DNA of 64,000 nucleotides from Tunturibacter gelidoferens (lineage in GTDB: Bacteria > Acidobacteriota > Terriglobia > Terriglobales > Acidobacteriaceae), in contig NZ_CP132938.1 of NCBI RefSeq assembly GCF_040358255.1, positions 3,534,001 to 3,598,000 on the forward strand, given 5' to 3'. The notes under the pieces are model-generated. The model had not been told where the DNA came from, searched no databases, and worked only from the letters and a program-made list of their open reading frames with translations. Positions within the stretch are counted from its first letter, which is position 1, and each line of letters starts with the position of its first letter. Shown here in pieces: positions 37,576 to 47,361 of the stretch. The position numbers and the translations under genes are program-made.

Positions 37576-38205
37576 TTAGGTTTGAAGGAACGGGTTAGAA
37601 TCCTTTTCCACGCCGATCGTTGTTCTGGAGCCGTGGCCGGGAATGACAGTGACGTCGTCGGGCAGGGTGAGGAGGCGGTCGTGGATGGAGGCGATGAGCT
37701 TGCGCATGTCGCCGCCGGGTAGGTCTGTGCGGCCTACGGTGCCGGCGAAGAGGGTGTCTCCGGCGAGGAGGAGGGTTTGGGCTGGAAGGTAGAGGCAGAC
37801 GCTGCCTTCTGTGTGGCCTGGAGTGTGGATGATGGAGCCGGCGAGACCGGTGATGGCGATGAGCTTGCCGTCTTCAAGTGTGTCGTCGGGGGTTGGAACG
37901 GTGGGGGTTGGGATTCCGAGCCAGCCTGCCTGGATGTCCATCATTTTGACCAAGGGGAGGTCTTGCTGGTTGTAGAGGATGGGAGCGCCTGTTAGCTGCT
38001 TGAGGCGATGGGCTCCGGCGATGTGGTCGATGTGGGCGTGGGTGATGACGATTTTTTTGACGGTCAGGTTGTGGTTGGCTAAGACGGCCATGATTCGTGG
38101 GATGTCGTCGCCGGGGTCTACGACGATGGCTTCGTGAGACGTTTCATCTCCCAGGATGGAGCAGTTGCATTGCAGCGGGCCGACGGCGAGAATCTCGTGG
38201 ATCAT
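37576..38205 (-). CDS. Metallo-beta-lactamase fold hydrolase (glyoxalase II-like)
   Basis: A 209-residue MBL-fold protein of the glyoxalase II-like group. The metal-binding motif is THAHIDHIAG with His56, His58, Asp60 and His61. It is followed by His in HTPGHTEGSVCLYL, Asp in LLLAGDTLFAGTVGRTDL and a terminal His in VIPGHGSRTTIG. All six to seven metal ligands of the binuclear site are present, so it should be active as a thioester or related hydrolase. It has no signal peptide. It lies 82 bases downstream of secG on the same strand, but a strong terminator between them implies separate transcripts. Confidence 0.9.
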   Translation of the reverse strand: MIHEILAVGPLQCNCSILGDETSHEAIVVDPGDDIPRIMAVLANHNLTVKKIVITHAHIDHIAGAHRLKQLTGAPILYNQQDLPLVKMMDIQAGWLGIPTPTVPTPDDTLEDGKLIAITGLAGSIIHTPGHTEGSVCLYLPAQTLLLAGDTLFAGTVGRTDLPGGDMRKLIASIHDRLLTLPDDVTVIPGHGSRTTIGVEKDSNPFLQT

Positions 38206-38241
38206 GGCGGGTTTGAGCCTTCATGGGGAGTTTTTGGGAAT

Positions 38242-38272
38242 GAAAAATGCGCAAGCCGAGGCCTGCGCATCT
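38242..38272 (-). terminator. Intrinsic terminator after secG
   Basis: On the minus strand ATGCGCAGGC and GCTTGCGCAT pair around CTCG, followed by TTTTTCATT. The stem is 10 bp with one G-T. It lies 18 bases past the secG stop. Confidence 0.85.
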
Positions 38273-38287
38273 CTGAAGATTTATGAG

Positions 38288-38587
38288 CTACTTCTTGGCG
38301 GGCGTCGTCTGGCTGGTGGGGTGAGCGGTGCCGGAGAGGACGGAGTGGTCGCCACTGGCGCGCGAGAGCAGGATGGTAAGGCCGATGGAGGTCAGCATGA
38401 AGACGATCGCCGAGTAGGTGGTGAGCTTGGTGAGAAGGTTGGCTGCGCCGCGAGGACCGAAGGCGGTCTGCGATCCCTGGCCGCCGAAGGCTCCCGCGAG
38501 GTCGGCGGACTTGCCCTGCTGCAGGAGGACTACGCCAATGAGAAAGAGACAGACGATAACGTGGATGATGACGAGAAGAATAACCAT
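38288..38587 (-). CDS. secG: Preprotein translocase subunit SecG
   Basis: A 99-residue protein with two transmembrane helices (2-21 and about 56-74), as in SecG of the SecYEG channel. The signature [21 protein letters not shown] with a Gly/Ala/Ser-rich loop, and then [24 protein letters not shown], is typical. The C-terminus after the second helix is longer than in E. coli and polar ([13 protein letters not shown]). SecG increases the efficiency of Sec-dependent protein export in the inner membrane. It has its own terminator. Upstream lies a repeat-rich gap. Confidence 0.95.
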   Translation of the reverse strand: MVILLVIIHVIVCLFLIGVVLLQQGKSADLAGAFGGQGSQTAFGPRGAANLLTKLTTYSAIVFMLTSIGLTILLSRASGDHSVLSGTAHPTSQTTPAKK

Positions 38588-38937
38588 CGGAGCTGCTTGC
38601 TACCTCTTGAGGCCCGGAGAGTTGATGTCCGGAGAATGTTCGGGATCGGTGCGGAGCAGGAGATGAGCCCCGCGCGCCTTGCGGCGTCGCACCTAAACCT
38701 AAGACCTAGTGTATCACCGGGTATTGAGGAAAGCCCAGCTGGCGCTGGCCTTGGGGCGCTGGCTTTTTAACGGATTTTGTGTGCGTCCTGACCTATAAGA
38801 CGGCGGCTTCTGGCGGAAATGGGTTGATACGGGGGTGGTGTTCTGAATCGAAAGTTCACAACAGACCGAATGGGGTCGGTGGCAGCAGAATCTTGCCGGA
38901 CGATAAGGAACAGGCAACGGCATGAAGAGAGTGGGTC

Positions 38938-39108
38938 GGAAAGGGACGAGCGGTTTGGGCAGGATGGAGTTCATCGGGGATCCTTCCCCTTCGACAGGCT
39001 CAGGGTCAGGATGACAGCAAGGGCGTGATGCGGGCTTGAGTCAGGTCGTCGGGGTCTTCTCCTTTGAGAAGATCAGGGCAGGTGACAGCAGGGGCATGAT
39101 ACGGACTA
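38938..39108 (+). repeat. Interspersed repeat family B, copy 2 plus a diverged copy
   Basis: 38938-39023 matches the repeat at 21570: GGGACGAGCGGTTTGGGCAG, then GGGGATCCTTCCCCTTCGAC and AGGATGACAGCAAGGGC. A second, diverged copy follows at 39047-39108 (AAGATCAGGGCAGGTGACAG, then CAGGGGCATGATACGGAC), reaching the stop of the LuxR-type gene. Confidence 0.65.
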
Positions 39109-39861
39109 GGCGGTTTTGATGATTGCGATTTTGTTGGAGGCTGGCGGGTGGGTGGGTCGATGTTGTATCGGATGCGTGTCGCGAGGGGTGAGTGCATACA
39201 AGACCGCTTCCATGCGATTGGAGACGCCCAGCTTGTCGTAGATGCGGAAAAGGTGATTCTTTATGGTGTGTTCGCTGAGCTTCAGCACGGTTGCCAACTC
39301 GGAGTTGCTGAGGCCGTCCGATAGAAGATGCAGGACCTGTTGCTCGCGGGTGGTGAGCAGCGGCTTGCCGTGGCGGTCTATGACATTGGTAGATCTGGGA
39401 TGAGAGAGGGAAGACACGAGGTGGGCGAGCAGCTCGTTTTTTGCCCATATCTGCCCCTGGTGGACGCATCGGATGCACTTGCAGAGGAGTTCGAAGCGCA
39501 GATCGGCGCTGCCAAAGATTCCTTTCGCTCCAGCACGGAATAAGGAGATGACTTCGGCGTAGTCGGGATCCTGCGTGAGAACGACTACGCGTGCACTTTT
39601 GTAAAAATCGGGGAGGGATTGAAGAATGGAGACGGCTCCTGGCGTGTTGTCCATTCTTGAGGAGCCGATGAGGATGACGTCGGCTGGGATGGGCCTGGTC
39701 GCACTGAGGAGATGCTGGACGTCATTAATCGGGGTAACGATCTCGATATCGCGAACCGCTTCAAAGGCACCCTGCAAAAGCTCGCAAAGCATTACGGGCA
39801 GGTTCGCCACAATGACTTTAATGACATCAGGGGAGGTATTGCTTTCAGTAACTCGCTTCAT
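39106..39861 (-). CDS. LuxR-type transcriptional regulator with degenerate receiver
   Basis: The ATG at 39861 follows GGAGAG and gives 251 residues; a GTG at 39876 is the alternative. The C-terminal HTH is LuxR/NarL type: LTTREQQVLHLLSDGLSNSELA and LSEHTIKNHLFRIYDKLGVSNRMEAVLYAL. The N-terminal 125 residues have a receiver-like pattern (VIKVIVANLPVML, VVVLTQDP, LFRAGAKGIFG). The acidic pair is replaced by Asn-Leu and the phospho-acceptor position reads LIGSSRM instead of LxDxxMP. It should therefore not be regulated by Asp phosphorylation. The target genes are unknown; it lies next to exopolysaccharide genes, a possible target. Confidence 0.87.
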   Translation of the reverse strand: MKRVTESNTSPDVIKVIVANLPVMLCELLQGAFEAVRDIEIVTPINDVQHLLSATRPIPADVILIGSSRMDNTPGAVSILQSLPDFYKSARVVVLTQDPDYAEVISLFRAGAKGIFGSADLRFELLCKCIRCVHQGQIWAKNELLAHLVSSLSHPRSTNVIDRHGKPLLTTREQQVLHLLSDGLSNSELATVLKLSEHTIKNHLFRIYDKLGVSNRMEAVLYALTPRDTHPIQHRPTHPPASNKIAIIKTA

Positions 39862-40118
39862 GAGTCTCTCCAGCACGAGGTTGGTCGCTCAATTGAGAAT
39901 ATCTTCTCACTATCAGAGATGATCTCCAAACGAAAAAGTTACATGATTCGCTACATTCAATTTTGAGGTAAGTGCTCATCAAGCGTTGCTTACGGCAACT
40001 CAATTACTCGGAAAATTAACATTGGAATCGTTGGAGTCTACTGCTGTCGCAAATCTAAGTTCTTTGTTTTGCGCAGAGACCTATTTACTAAATTTGCTAT
40101 GAGAAGAACCTCTCATTC

Positions 40119-41078
40119 TTACGAGTTTTGAACCAATCCAGTTTCCGCGTGCGCCTGAAAGTAGGCTAACGACATCTCGAGTCCCTGACGCAATTGAATC
40201 TTGGGGGTCCATCCGAGAAGACGGGTCGCTTTGCTGATGTCTGGCCTGCGACGGGTGGGATCGTCCTGGGGAAGCGGCTTGAAGACGACTTTTTTGTCCG
40301 ATCCGATGAGCTTGAGAATCTCTTCGGCACAGCTCAGAATGGTCCACTCCTCCGGATTGCCTATGTTGACGGGAAGATGCTCGTCCGAGTCTGCGAGTGC
40401 GAGGATGCCGGCGATCAGATCCGAGACGTAGCAGAAGCTTCGGGTCTGCATACCGTCCCCGTAGATGGTGAGGGGCTCGCCGCGAAGGGCCTGCGACATG
40501 AGGTTGGAGATGACTCGGCCATCGTTGATTTGTAACCTTGGTCCGTACGTGTTGAAGATTCGCACCAGGTGAGTGTTGACTCGATGATAGCGGTGGTAGG
40601 CCATGACCGCGGCTTCCGAAAATCGTTTGGCTTCGTCGTAGACGGAACGCGGTCCGATTGGATTGACATGTCCCCAGTACGTTTCCGTCTGGGGATGAAC
40701 CTCGGGGTCTCCGTAGCACTCGGAGGTAGAGGCGTGCAGGTACCCGGCGTGGTACTTCTTCGCGATTTCCAGTGTGTTGATGGTTCCGGCCGACCCGACG
40801 AGCAGGGTTTCTACGCCGAGCCGGGCATAGTCCACAGGGCTTGCGGGTGAAGCAAAGTTGAAGACGAAGTCGACTTTACCAGGGTCGAAGGACTGGCAGA
40901 TATCGAGGCGATCAAAGTCGAAGCGGGGCTCGTTGCGCAGGTGAGCCAGGTTTGCTTCATTGCCCGTGCTCAGGTTGTCAACGCCGATCACACTGTTTCC
41001 GGCGTCCAGCAGGGAATCGCACAAGTGCGAACCGAGAAAGCCTGCCGCTCCTGTTACAAGAATTCTTTTGGCGTTCAT
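40119..41078 (-). CDS. UDP-glucuronate decarboxylase (UDP-xylose synthase) family epimerase
   Basis: A 319-residue short-chain dehydrogenase/reductase. NAD-binding GAAGFLGSH lies at 10-18. The catalytic Ser/Thr is in [18 protein letters not shown] (115-132), and Tyr147 and Lys151 form YxxxK in [30 protein letters not shown] closely follows the UXS family motif, which points to UDP-glucuronate as substrate and UDP-xylose as product. GGGAGA precedes the ATG. UDP-glucose dehydrogenase, which supplies UDP-glucuronate, lies 104 bases upstream on the same strand, so the two make a short pathway feeding a xylose-containing surface polysaccharide. Confidence 0.9.
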   Translation of the reverse strand: MNAKRILVTGAAGFLGSHLCDSLLDAGNSVIGVDNLSTGNEANLAHLRNEPRFDFDRLDICQSFDPGKVDFVFNFASPASPVDYARLGVETLLVGSAGTINTLEIAKKYHAGYLHASTSECYGDPEVHPQTETYWGHVNPIGPRSVYDEAKRFSEAAVMAYHRYHRVNTHLVRIFNTYGPRLQINDGRVISNLMSQALRGEPLTIYGDGMQTRSFCYVSDLIAGILALADSDEHLPVNIGNPEEWTILSCAEEILKLIGSDKKVVFKPLPQDDPTRRRPDISKATRLLGWTPKIQLRQGLEMSLAYFQAHAETGLVQNS

Positions 41079-41182
41079 ATCTCCCTCGGATGCGAGATTC
41101 AGTCGGGCTTATCTTAGGGAAACCCAACCGGCTCGCGCAAAAATGTTCAGTGGATCGAAGAAACGACTTGAGTAAGGATCGG

Positions 41183-42601
41183 CTATCGGGAGCGAGATGC
41201 GACGGTTGCGAGCTCCTGAGTGTGATGTCGAGTGGGTCTACCTACGCTGAAATAAGTAATCTCATTTTCCAACATCAGTTCGGGATCATATAGATTGCGG
41301 CCATCCAGGATGATCGGAAAACGCATTGCTGCGCTGAGACGTTGAAGATCGAGACGTGCAAACTCCGCCCAATCTGTGAGGATTAAAAGAGCATCTACAT
41401 CGTTGGAAGCGTCGTAGGGGTCAGACGCGTATTGAATCTCGGGACTTGGGGGGAGTATCTGCTCAGCACGCGGCATTGCGGCGGGGTCGAAGGCGCGAAT
41501 AGAGCATCCTTCCTCGATCAACATTCGGACCAGCTCGATAGCAGGAGAGTCGCGTATATCATCAGTTCCGCCCTTAAAGGCAAGACCGAGGACGCCAAGT
41601 TTTTTGCCGCGGAGGGTCCAAAGCGCTGAACGAACCTTGTTGAGGAATCGCCGCTTCTGGTCTGCATTGATGTTTTCGACTTCGGTGAGGAGCGCAAAAT
41701 TGACTCCGAGCTGCTCGGCGACGGAGCGGAAGGCGGCTACGTCTTTCGGAAAGCAGGATCCCCCGTAACCGATGCCGGGCCGCAGGAATCTTGGACCGAT
41801 GCGACTATCGAGCCCCATGCCCTGAGCAACCTGTTCGACGTCGGCGTCTGCGGCCTCGCAAAGATTGGAGACAGCGTTGATGAAGGAGATTTTGAGAGCG
41901 AGGAAGGCGTTTGAGGCGTGCTTGATGATCTCGGCGCTCTTGGTGGAGGTACGTAGCAGAGGCGGTGGCGTGTCGTGATTGCAGGCACCGTCGATCGCTC
42001 CTGCCTTTGCGTAGTACCTGCCTGTGGTCAGGGGTTCGTAGATCCTGGACATGATGTCGGCGGCACGGTCACTATCAGTTCCTACGACGATTCGATCGGG
42101 ATGGAGGAAGTCTGAGACGGCCGTTCCTTCGCGTAAAAACTCGGGGTTCGAGACGACGTCAAACATCTCTCGCGAGACGCCGTTGCGTTCCATCACCCTG
42201 CGAATCCACTCATTCGTATAGACGGGAACTGTGCTTTTTTCCGCTATCACCTTATAAGTTGTGATCGAGCGCGCTATTTCACTGGCGACGGCCTCGACGT
42301 AGGACAGGTCCGCATCTCCTGTTTCGCTCTGGGGTGTTCCTACCGCGATGAAGATTGCTTGTGCTTCACGTGTGGCAGCAGACAGGTCGGTGGTGAAACG
42401 TACCCTGGCATTGCGATATCGCTGGAGAAGTTCAGGCAGGTGCTTCTCGTGAATTAGACTCTCTCCGTCTTGCAATGCGGACACTTTTTGCTGGTCATTA
42501 TCCACGCAAACCACGCTGTGACCCATTTCGGCAAAACAAACAGCAGCTACTAATCCGACGTAGCCGGAACCGACGACTGCAATGTGAATCGAATCACTCA
42601 T
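41183..42601 (-). CDS. UDP-glucose 6-dehydrogenase
   Basis: A 472-residue NAD-dependent enzyme oxidising UDP-glucose to UDP-glucuronate. It has the Rossmann motif GSGYVGLVAAVCFAEMGH (11-28), VGTPQ, EKSTVPVYT, SNPEFLREG, and active-site Cys283 in GIGYGGSCFPKDVAAF. The C-terminal domain has GLAFKGGTDDIRDSPAI. Between about 195 and 222 there is a short polar insert (AKAGAIDGACNHDTPPPLLR) compared with usual family members, just before KSAEIIKHASNAFLALK. GGGAGA precedes the ATG. It works with the downstream UDP-xylose synthase in exopolysaccharide precursor supply. Confidence 0.93.
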   Translation of the reverse strand: MSDSIHIAVVGSGYVGLVAAVCFAEMGHSVVCVDNDQQKVSALQDGESLIHEKHLPELLQRYRNARVRFTTDLSAATREAQAIFIAVGTPQSETGDADLSYVEAVASEIARSITTYKVIAEKSTVPVYTNEWIRRVMERNGVSREMFDVVSNPEFLREGTAVSDFLHPDRIVVGTDSDRAADIMSRIYEPLTTGRYYAKAGAIDGACNHDTPPPLLRTSTKSAEIIKHASNAFLALKISFINAVSNLCEAADADVEQVAQGMGLDSRIGPRFLRPGIGYGGSCFPKDVAAFRSVAEQLGVNFALLTEVENINADQKRRFLNKVRSALWTLRGKKLGVLGLAFKGGTDDIRDSPAIELVRMLIEEGCSIRAFDPAAMPRAEQILPPSPEIQYASDPYDASNDVDALLILTDWAEFARLDLQRLSAAMRFPIILDGRNLYDPELMLENEITYFSVGRPTRHHTQELATVASRSR

Positions 42602-43302
42602 AGGGTCTCCCAGGATCTATTTTTTATGCGCAAAATCGAGCTTGGCGATGCTGCTCGCCTCTATTCTTTTTCTGTGTATGAACTTGGTCCGTACAGGCTT
42701 CTGCCATGTGTAGGACGATGGAAAACGTGGAGGAGTTGGCTGGATCACTGAGATATCTTAGATATCGGGAAGGGCTTCGCGTTGTGTCCTCGGAATCGTG
42801 GTACGACGACCACGGCAGGTCGAGATTCGGGGTGAGGAGGGGGATGGCACCTGCAGGAGCCATTTTCATTGTTGAGTCTATCGTTGAGTCTATCCATGAG
42901 CCCTCCAGCACGGATGTTTGTCGCCGAATGAGAATTTTTCTCATGTTTGATATCGCTCTGCTGCAGAAAAACCGTCAAGTCTCCTTATACCGCAGGTTGC
43001 AGTGTGGACGCTATTTTTATTTTGTACTCGGTACCTTGTTCACGAACAAGTTGAGGGACCCAACGTCGGGTATTCGACGAATGTCTGACTGTCGAGCGAG
43101 ATGACGACACTCCGGTTAACGGTGAGAATTTACAGTTTTGCAATCGTATCCTCTCGCGTGAGAAATACTTCTCGGGTATTTTTCATCATTGCCTGCAGGT
43201 GTCGAGACAGGTTACTCTGGGGCCTAGCACATTCGGGCTCAACTTGCTGCTCACCAGTTCCACCAACTTTGCGAGAAGGCACTCTCAGAAGGGGCTTCCC
43301 CA
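42602..43302. other. Intergenic region upstream of the polysaccharide genes
   Basis: About 700 bases between the divergent Ugd gene and the glycosylphosphotransferase gene, lower in GC by eye. No frame looks like a protein. Visible features are a 12-base tandem duplication (GTTGAGTCTATC twice, near 42872-42896) and a G/A-rich patch at 42830-42850. The length suggests regulation of both transcripts, and perhaps an untranslated leader. Confidence 0.5.
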
Positions 43303-44754
43303 ATGACACCTTCCAACAGAACAACCATTTTAAAGCTTGCTCCAATCGGCGATATCGGGCTGTTGTTCTGCTGTCTCGGCCTCTCTTATGTCACAGCGGT
43401 TCACCAGCGAGTATTTGATGTCTTCAATTCGTTGGAGACCCACTATCCCATTCAGGTTTTTGTGGCGACGCTCGCGCTGGCCGGAGGATGGCATGTGGCA
43501 CTCCGGTCCAATGGGTTTTATCGTTCACGTCGATTGAACGGCTCTCTTCGAGAAATACTGGATGTCTGCACAGCCAGTTCGCTCTGCGCGTTGTTGAGTT
43601 GCGTCTGGCTATGGCTGATCGGCTCGCGCTCCATACGCAGCTCGGTAGATATGGCCGTTGTCGCAGCTCTCTTCGGCATTATGAGCTTCGCGGCATTTCT
43701 TACAACGCGTCTCGTCGCTCGAGCGACGATGCAGGCGTTTCGGGCCCGGGGACACAATCGCCGACATGTCCTGATCGTGGGCACCAATCGCCGAGCCAAC
43801 AGCTTTGTCCTAGAGTTGGCCAGCCACCCTGAATGGGGATACTGCGTACAGGGTTTTGTGGATGATCAATGGTGGAGTAAGCAAACGGCTGACTCCCAAC
43901 TAGGAGCTTTAGTTGGTGGCCTGGATTCCGTTCCAGAACTACTGAGAACGCTGCCGGTGGATGAGGTAATTGTCGCTCTGCCTCTGGCGTCGTTCTACCA
44001 ACAGATTGCGAGCATCATCTCCTCATGTCGCGATCACGGGATCGCTGTCCGCTTTCTTGGTACTTTTTTCGATCAGGACGAGTCCAAGCGGACCGCTTTT
44101 TTGCGCGGAACCATTGGCACCATTACTCTGCATGATGAATCCTGGAATGCGTGGGCGTTCATGATCAAACGTGCGACCGATGTCATAGTTTCCATGCTGT
44201 TGCTTGTGGGGCTGGCTCCGCTTTTTCTGCTGATCGCGTTGTTGATCAAGCTGACATCTTCCGGCCCGGTCTTCTTCAAGCAGGTCAGGATGGGATACGG
44301 CAAGCGGCCTTTCGAGATTTTGAAGTTTCGGACGATGGTTCAAGATGCGGAGCGTCTTATGTCGCAGGTCGAACATCTGAACGAAACCCAGGGGCCCACG
44401 TTCAAGTTGAAGAATGATCCGCGGATTACTCCGGCGGGAAGGTTTCTTCGTAAGACGAGTCTGGACGAGATCCCGCAGCTACTGAATGTGCTGGTCGGAG
44501 ATATGAGCCTTGTGGGGCCGCGGCCGCTTCCGCTTCGCGACTACGAGGGATTTTCGCAGGACTGGCACAGACGACGATTCAGCGTCAAGCCTGGAATTAC
44601 TTGCTTGTGGCAGATTATGGGCCGGAGTTCGATTGGATTCGATGAATGGATGGCTTTGGATATGCGATACATCGATCAGTGGTCGGTGTGGCTTGATATC
44701 AAAATTCTTTTTCAGACGATCCCCGCAGTGTTTCGTGGATCTGGTGCTGTCTAG
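43303..44754 (+). CDS. Polyprenyl glycosylphosphotransferase (WbaP/WcaJ type)
   Basis: A 483-residue initiating enzyme for exopolysaccharide synthesis. It transfers a sugar phosphate from a UDP-sugar to undecaprenyl phosphate in the inner membrane. Four N-terminal helices span about 12-130. A CoA-binding-like Rossmann region follows ([20 protein letters not shown]). The C-terminal catalytic bacterial sugar transferase domain begins at about 285 with a membrane helix ([19 protein letters not shown]). It contains [46 protein letters not shown] and [10 protein letters not shown]. All conserved parts are present. It is opposite in orientation to the nucleotide-sugar genes but belongs functionally with them. 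Confidence 0.95.
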   Translation: MTPSNRTTILKLAPIGDIGLLFCCLGLSYVTAVHQRVFDVFNSLETHYPIQVFVATLALAGGWHVALRSNGFYRSRRLNGSLREILDVCTASSLCALLSCVWLWLIGSRSIRSSVDMAVVAALFGIMSFAAFLTTRLVARATMQAFRARGHNRRHVLIVGTNRRANSFVLELASHPEWGYCVQGFVDDQWWSKQTADSQLGALVGGLDSVPELLRTLPVDEVIVALPLASFYQQIASIISSCRDHGIAVRFLGTFFDQDESKRTAFLRGTIGTITLHDESWNAWAFMIKRATDVIVSMLLLVGLAPLFLLIALLIKLTSSGPVFFKQVRMGYGKRPFEILKFRTMVQDAERLMSQVEHLNETQGPTFKLKNDPRITPAGRFLRKTSLDEIPQLLNVLVGDMSLVGPRPLPLRDYEGFSQDWHRRRFSVKPGITCLWQIMGRSSIGFDEWMALDMRYIDQWSVWLDIKILFQTIPAVFRGSGAV

Positions 44755-45079
44755 AGATTGATCATCTGCGAGATCGAGTGAAAAGGTCGCAATAACAGGT
44801 GAACAGGTGGCAGCACCGGCTGAATCGAGAACACCCAACTTGCACCGAGCGATCAAACGCTCACATCGAGTGCGGATGGAAGGGTGGCACAGTATTTACT
44901 CGGCAGCACATAGGACCGTACTAATCACAAAGGAGCGTTCGTCGTTTTCCTTGCAGACACAAAGCCAGTGTGTATGGAATCATAATGCACAATTGGACAA
45001 GGGTCGCCGTCCGACAGTTCGTGAGAACGAAACGGAGCATCGGATAACAAGTTTTTTCTTCGCCTATGCTGTAGCGCGA
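44755..45079. other. Intergenic region between convergent genes
   Basis: About 325 bases between the glycosylphosphotransferase and the lipase-maturation-factor gene. I see no gene, clear terminator or repeat of the families found elsewhere in the window. Confidence 0.4.
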
Positions 45080-46708
45080 TCAATTGTGCGGCGGCAGACT
45101 ATCAGCCTCTTCCACGATCTCCAGCCGGCCATCCGGTGCAAGGGTAAGCGTGGGTGAGTACTGGCCGAGCAGAGTGCGCCGCCACCACTCGCCCGTGCTA
45201 CGCTTCTGTTCTATTGACGTAAACCAATACTGCCACAGGACAGTGCGCACAAAGCGCGGTGCACCCTGTGGAAACGGATTGCCGGCAAACAGTCCCAGCA
45301 CATCGCTGTCCCCCTCGAGCAAGCGTTCCTGTGTTAGAGGAACAAAAGAGTTCTGCTTCCAATTTCCCAATGATGCGAACCAAAGGTTCCAGTCAAAGCG
45401 TGGCTGGTACGGCGCGTAGATGCGCGGGCGCTCAGCCAAAGCCTGTGGCTTGTATTGGAAGGCATACGGCTTCCAGTGAACACCATTCTCCGAACCCTGA
45501 AACTCGATCTCGTACCGGCCGTGCGTCATCACGGCGAACAGTCCATATTGGTTTGCAATGCGAAACGGCTCCAGAATCGCTACGGGGCTTTGTGGGAGCG
45601 GATTGCGCGGAGCAACCATAACAATAAGTTCGACTGTCGTGACATAGCCGACCAGCAGCAGGCAAGGGGTCGCAATAACGAGCTTGAGATAGCGCAGGGC
45701 TGAGAGTCGCGCTGGCAATGGCACAAAACCCTGTTCCTCCTTTGCCTCATCCAGGCTCTGCGGATGCCAACGGCGAGCCACCAGGCGCAGCAGTTCGAAG
45801 TCAGACAGCAGAAGAAATCCAAGTGAAAGCACGATGTAATTTAAGAAGGCATAGTTGCCGGTGAGAATAACGCCAACCTGCCAGGGCGTCACAATGAAGA
45901 AGCAGATCAGCCGTGCGCGTCGCCCCGCAAACAGCAGAAATACCACTACAAACTCCATCACCAGAGTGCCGTCTGTGGTGGCAATCTGAAACCAGCGCGG
46001 CGCGTGTCCCAGGTACCATCCTACCCAGGAGGGTAGCGGGCTGTTCTGATAGTACTCGTACATGGCTGTGCCGTTGTGCCACCCCGGGTCACCGGAGAGC
46101 CACTTCGCCAGGCCTGACTCGAAGTAGATGCGGAACCATTCCCATTGCAGCAGCCACAAGCTCAGCCGTGAGGTAGGTCGTTCGGCTCCCCAACCGGGGA
46201 ACAGACCAGGAGGAGCAAAAAAGAGCGAGAGAAAACCCGCTTCCAGCAGCATGCCATCGGACTGATAAGCCGAGAAATCCTGCGCAGCGACCACAAAACT
46301 CAAGAAACACCAAAAACAGACAAACAGGTTCAGTCGCGGCCAGAGGTTGAGGAGCGCAAGAACAGACGCTACAAGACCAAGCCACATCAGAGCGATCAGC
46401 AGATGTGACTCTGGAGCCAGCCAAAGCAGGGTAGGCGCAAACCAGAATCTGCGCGCCCCGGTCATCTCAGCGATCTGTTTCAGATAAGATCCGGCAGGAA
46501 GAATACCGTTCGGCCCAACCAACCCTTTCACTTGAAAAAGTAGTGCGAAAAACGCTGAGAAATAGATGCCGGCGATCGCGCGGATAAACAGCCACCGGGC
46601 TACAAGCATGTCTCGCGGGCCACACATCGGATCCAGCACCCAGCGCAGCGAATGGCCTGCGCGTCCCGAAAGCCGCCGGGTATCGAGCTCCACCATGGAT
46701 TCAAACAT
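45080..46708 (-). CDS. Lipase maturation factor family membrane protein
   Basis: From the ATG at 46708 the product has 542 residues; a GTG at 46744 would add twelve. Family features are the first helix ARWLFIRAIAGIYFSAFFALLFQ, the NGILPAGSYL segment, the central QWEWFRIYFESGLAKWLSGDPGW with HNGTAMYEYYQNSPLPSW, and a C-terminal soluble domain with GRYEIEFQGSENGVHWKPY and RFDWNLWFA. In animals LMF1 helps lipases fold in the ER; in bacteria the role is unknown but probably concerns a membrane or secreted protein. About ten hydrophobic segments are present. It is divergent from the HxlR-type regulator, with which it shares a very short promoter region. Confidence 0.9.
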   Translation of the reverse strand: MFESMVELDTRRLSGRAGHSLRWVLDPMCGPRDMLVARWLFIRAIAGIYFSAFFALLFQVKGLVGPNGILPAGSYLKQIAEMTGARRFWFAPTLLWLAPESHLLIALMWLGLVASVLALLNLWPRLNLFVCFWCFLSFVVAAQDFSAYQSDGMLLEAGFLSLFFAPPGLFPGWGAERPTSRLSLWLLQWEWFRIYFESGLAKWLSGDPGWHNGTAMYEYYQNSPLPSWVGWYLGHAPRWFQIATTDGTLVMEFVVVFLLFAGRRARLICFFIVTPWQVGVILTGNYAFLNYIVLSLGFLLLSDFELLRLVARRWHPQSLDEAKEEQGFVPLPARLSALRYLKLVIATPCLLLVGYVTTVELIVMVAPRNPLPQSPVAILEPFRIANQYGLFAVMTHGRYEIEFQGSENGVHWKPYAFQYKPQALAERPRIYAPYQPRFDWNLWFASLGNWKQNSFVPLTQERLLEGDSDVLGLFAGNPFPQGAPRFVRTVLWQYWFTSIEQKRSTGEWWRRTLLGQYSPTLTLAPDGRLEIVEEADSLPPHN

Positions 46709-46780
46709 AACCCAGTTGGGAGCGGGCCAGCGCCTAGCGCTCACACAGAGACTGATAAGTCCACTATTGAAATCGGAAAG

Positions 46781-47194
46781 ATGAGCGTTGGGGCCAACCG
46801 AAGGACAATTTCTTGGAGATTTTCGCTAATTGCAGACCGAAAGGATCATCCTCTCCTTACGACGCTTCTTTACGCCTTCGATGAGATTGGCATTCACGAA
46901 AAGTGGAGGATACAAATCCTCTGCGTAATGAGGGAAGGGCCTGTTCGTCTCGGTCAACTCGGATGGCTGATTCCGTCGGCCTCTAAAGAGGTTTTGACGG
47001 AAAGCCTCAGAAACCTCGAATCGGCTGGGCTGGTTGTTAGGACGGATATGAGCCGCCAAGTTCGGCACGTCGGATATGATTTGGCCGAGTCCTCTAAATT
47101 GGCAACGTATGAACTCCTGGATCCCCTGGCGAAGTGGGGAGAGGTTTATAACGTACCGAGGCGGAGGCATCCGAGGAGACCGGTAATCTCCTAA
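46781..47194 (+). CDS. HxlR-like winged-helix transcriptional regulator
   Basis: Start taken at ATG 46781 (MSVGANRRT), giving 137 residues; the frame extends upstream into the divergent gene but without coding character. The core is a winged helix of the HxlR type: KWRIQILCVMREGPVRLGQL, then the recognition helix region SASKEVLTESLRNLESAGLVVRTD, and the wing VRHVGYDLAESSKLATYELLDPLAKWGE. The usual Cys-start of HxlR sensors is absent. It is probably a dimeric DNA-binding protein. The divergent position next to the lipase maturation factor gene makes that gene a plausible target. Confidence 0.8.
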   Translation: MSVGANRRTISWRFSLIADRKDHPLLTTLLYAFDEIGIHEKWRIQILCVMREGPVRLGQLGWLIPSASKEVLTESLRNLESAGLVVRTDMSRQVRHVGYDLAESSKLATYELLDPLAKWGEVYNVPRRRHPRRPVIS

Positions 47195-47361
47195 GGTGAG
47201 AGGCTATCTGTTACGGCGGGAAAATCAGGATCGCAGACTCATCTTTAGTCAGCATGACTAGCGCCCTAGGTGATTGTCTTTTTTTTGCAACCGTGACAGT
47301 GACAAGAAATAAGGCCAGCCGGTTAGGGCTGGCCCTCTCGTATCTGATTGATTCTTTGGAT

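Noticed and set aside
42706..43104. 132-codon plus-strand frame in the large gap before the glycosylphosphotransferase
   Set aside because: No family, odd composition and no ribosome-binding site; it runs through a tandem duplication.
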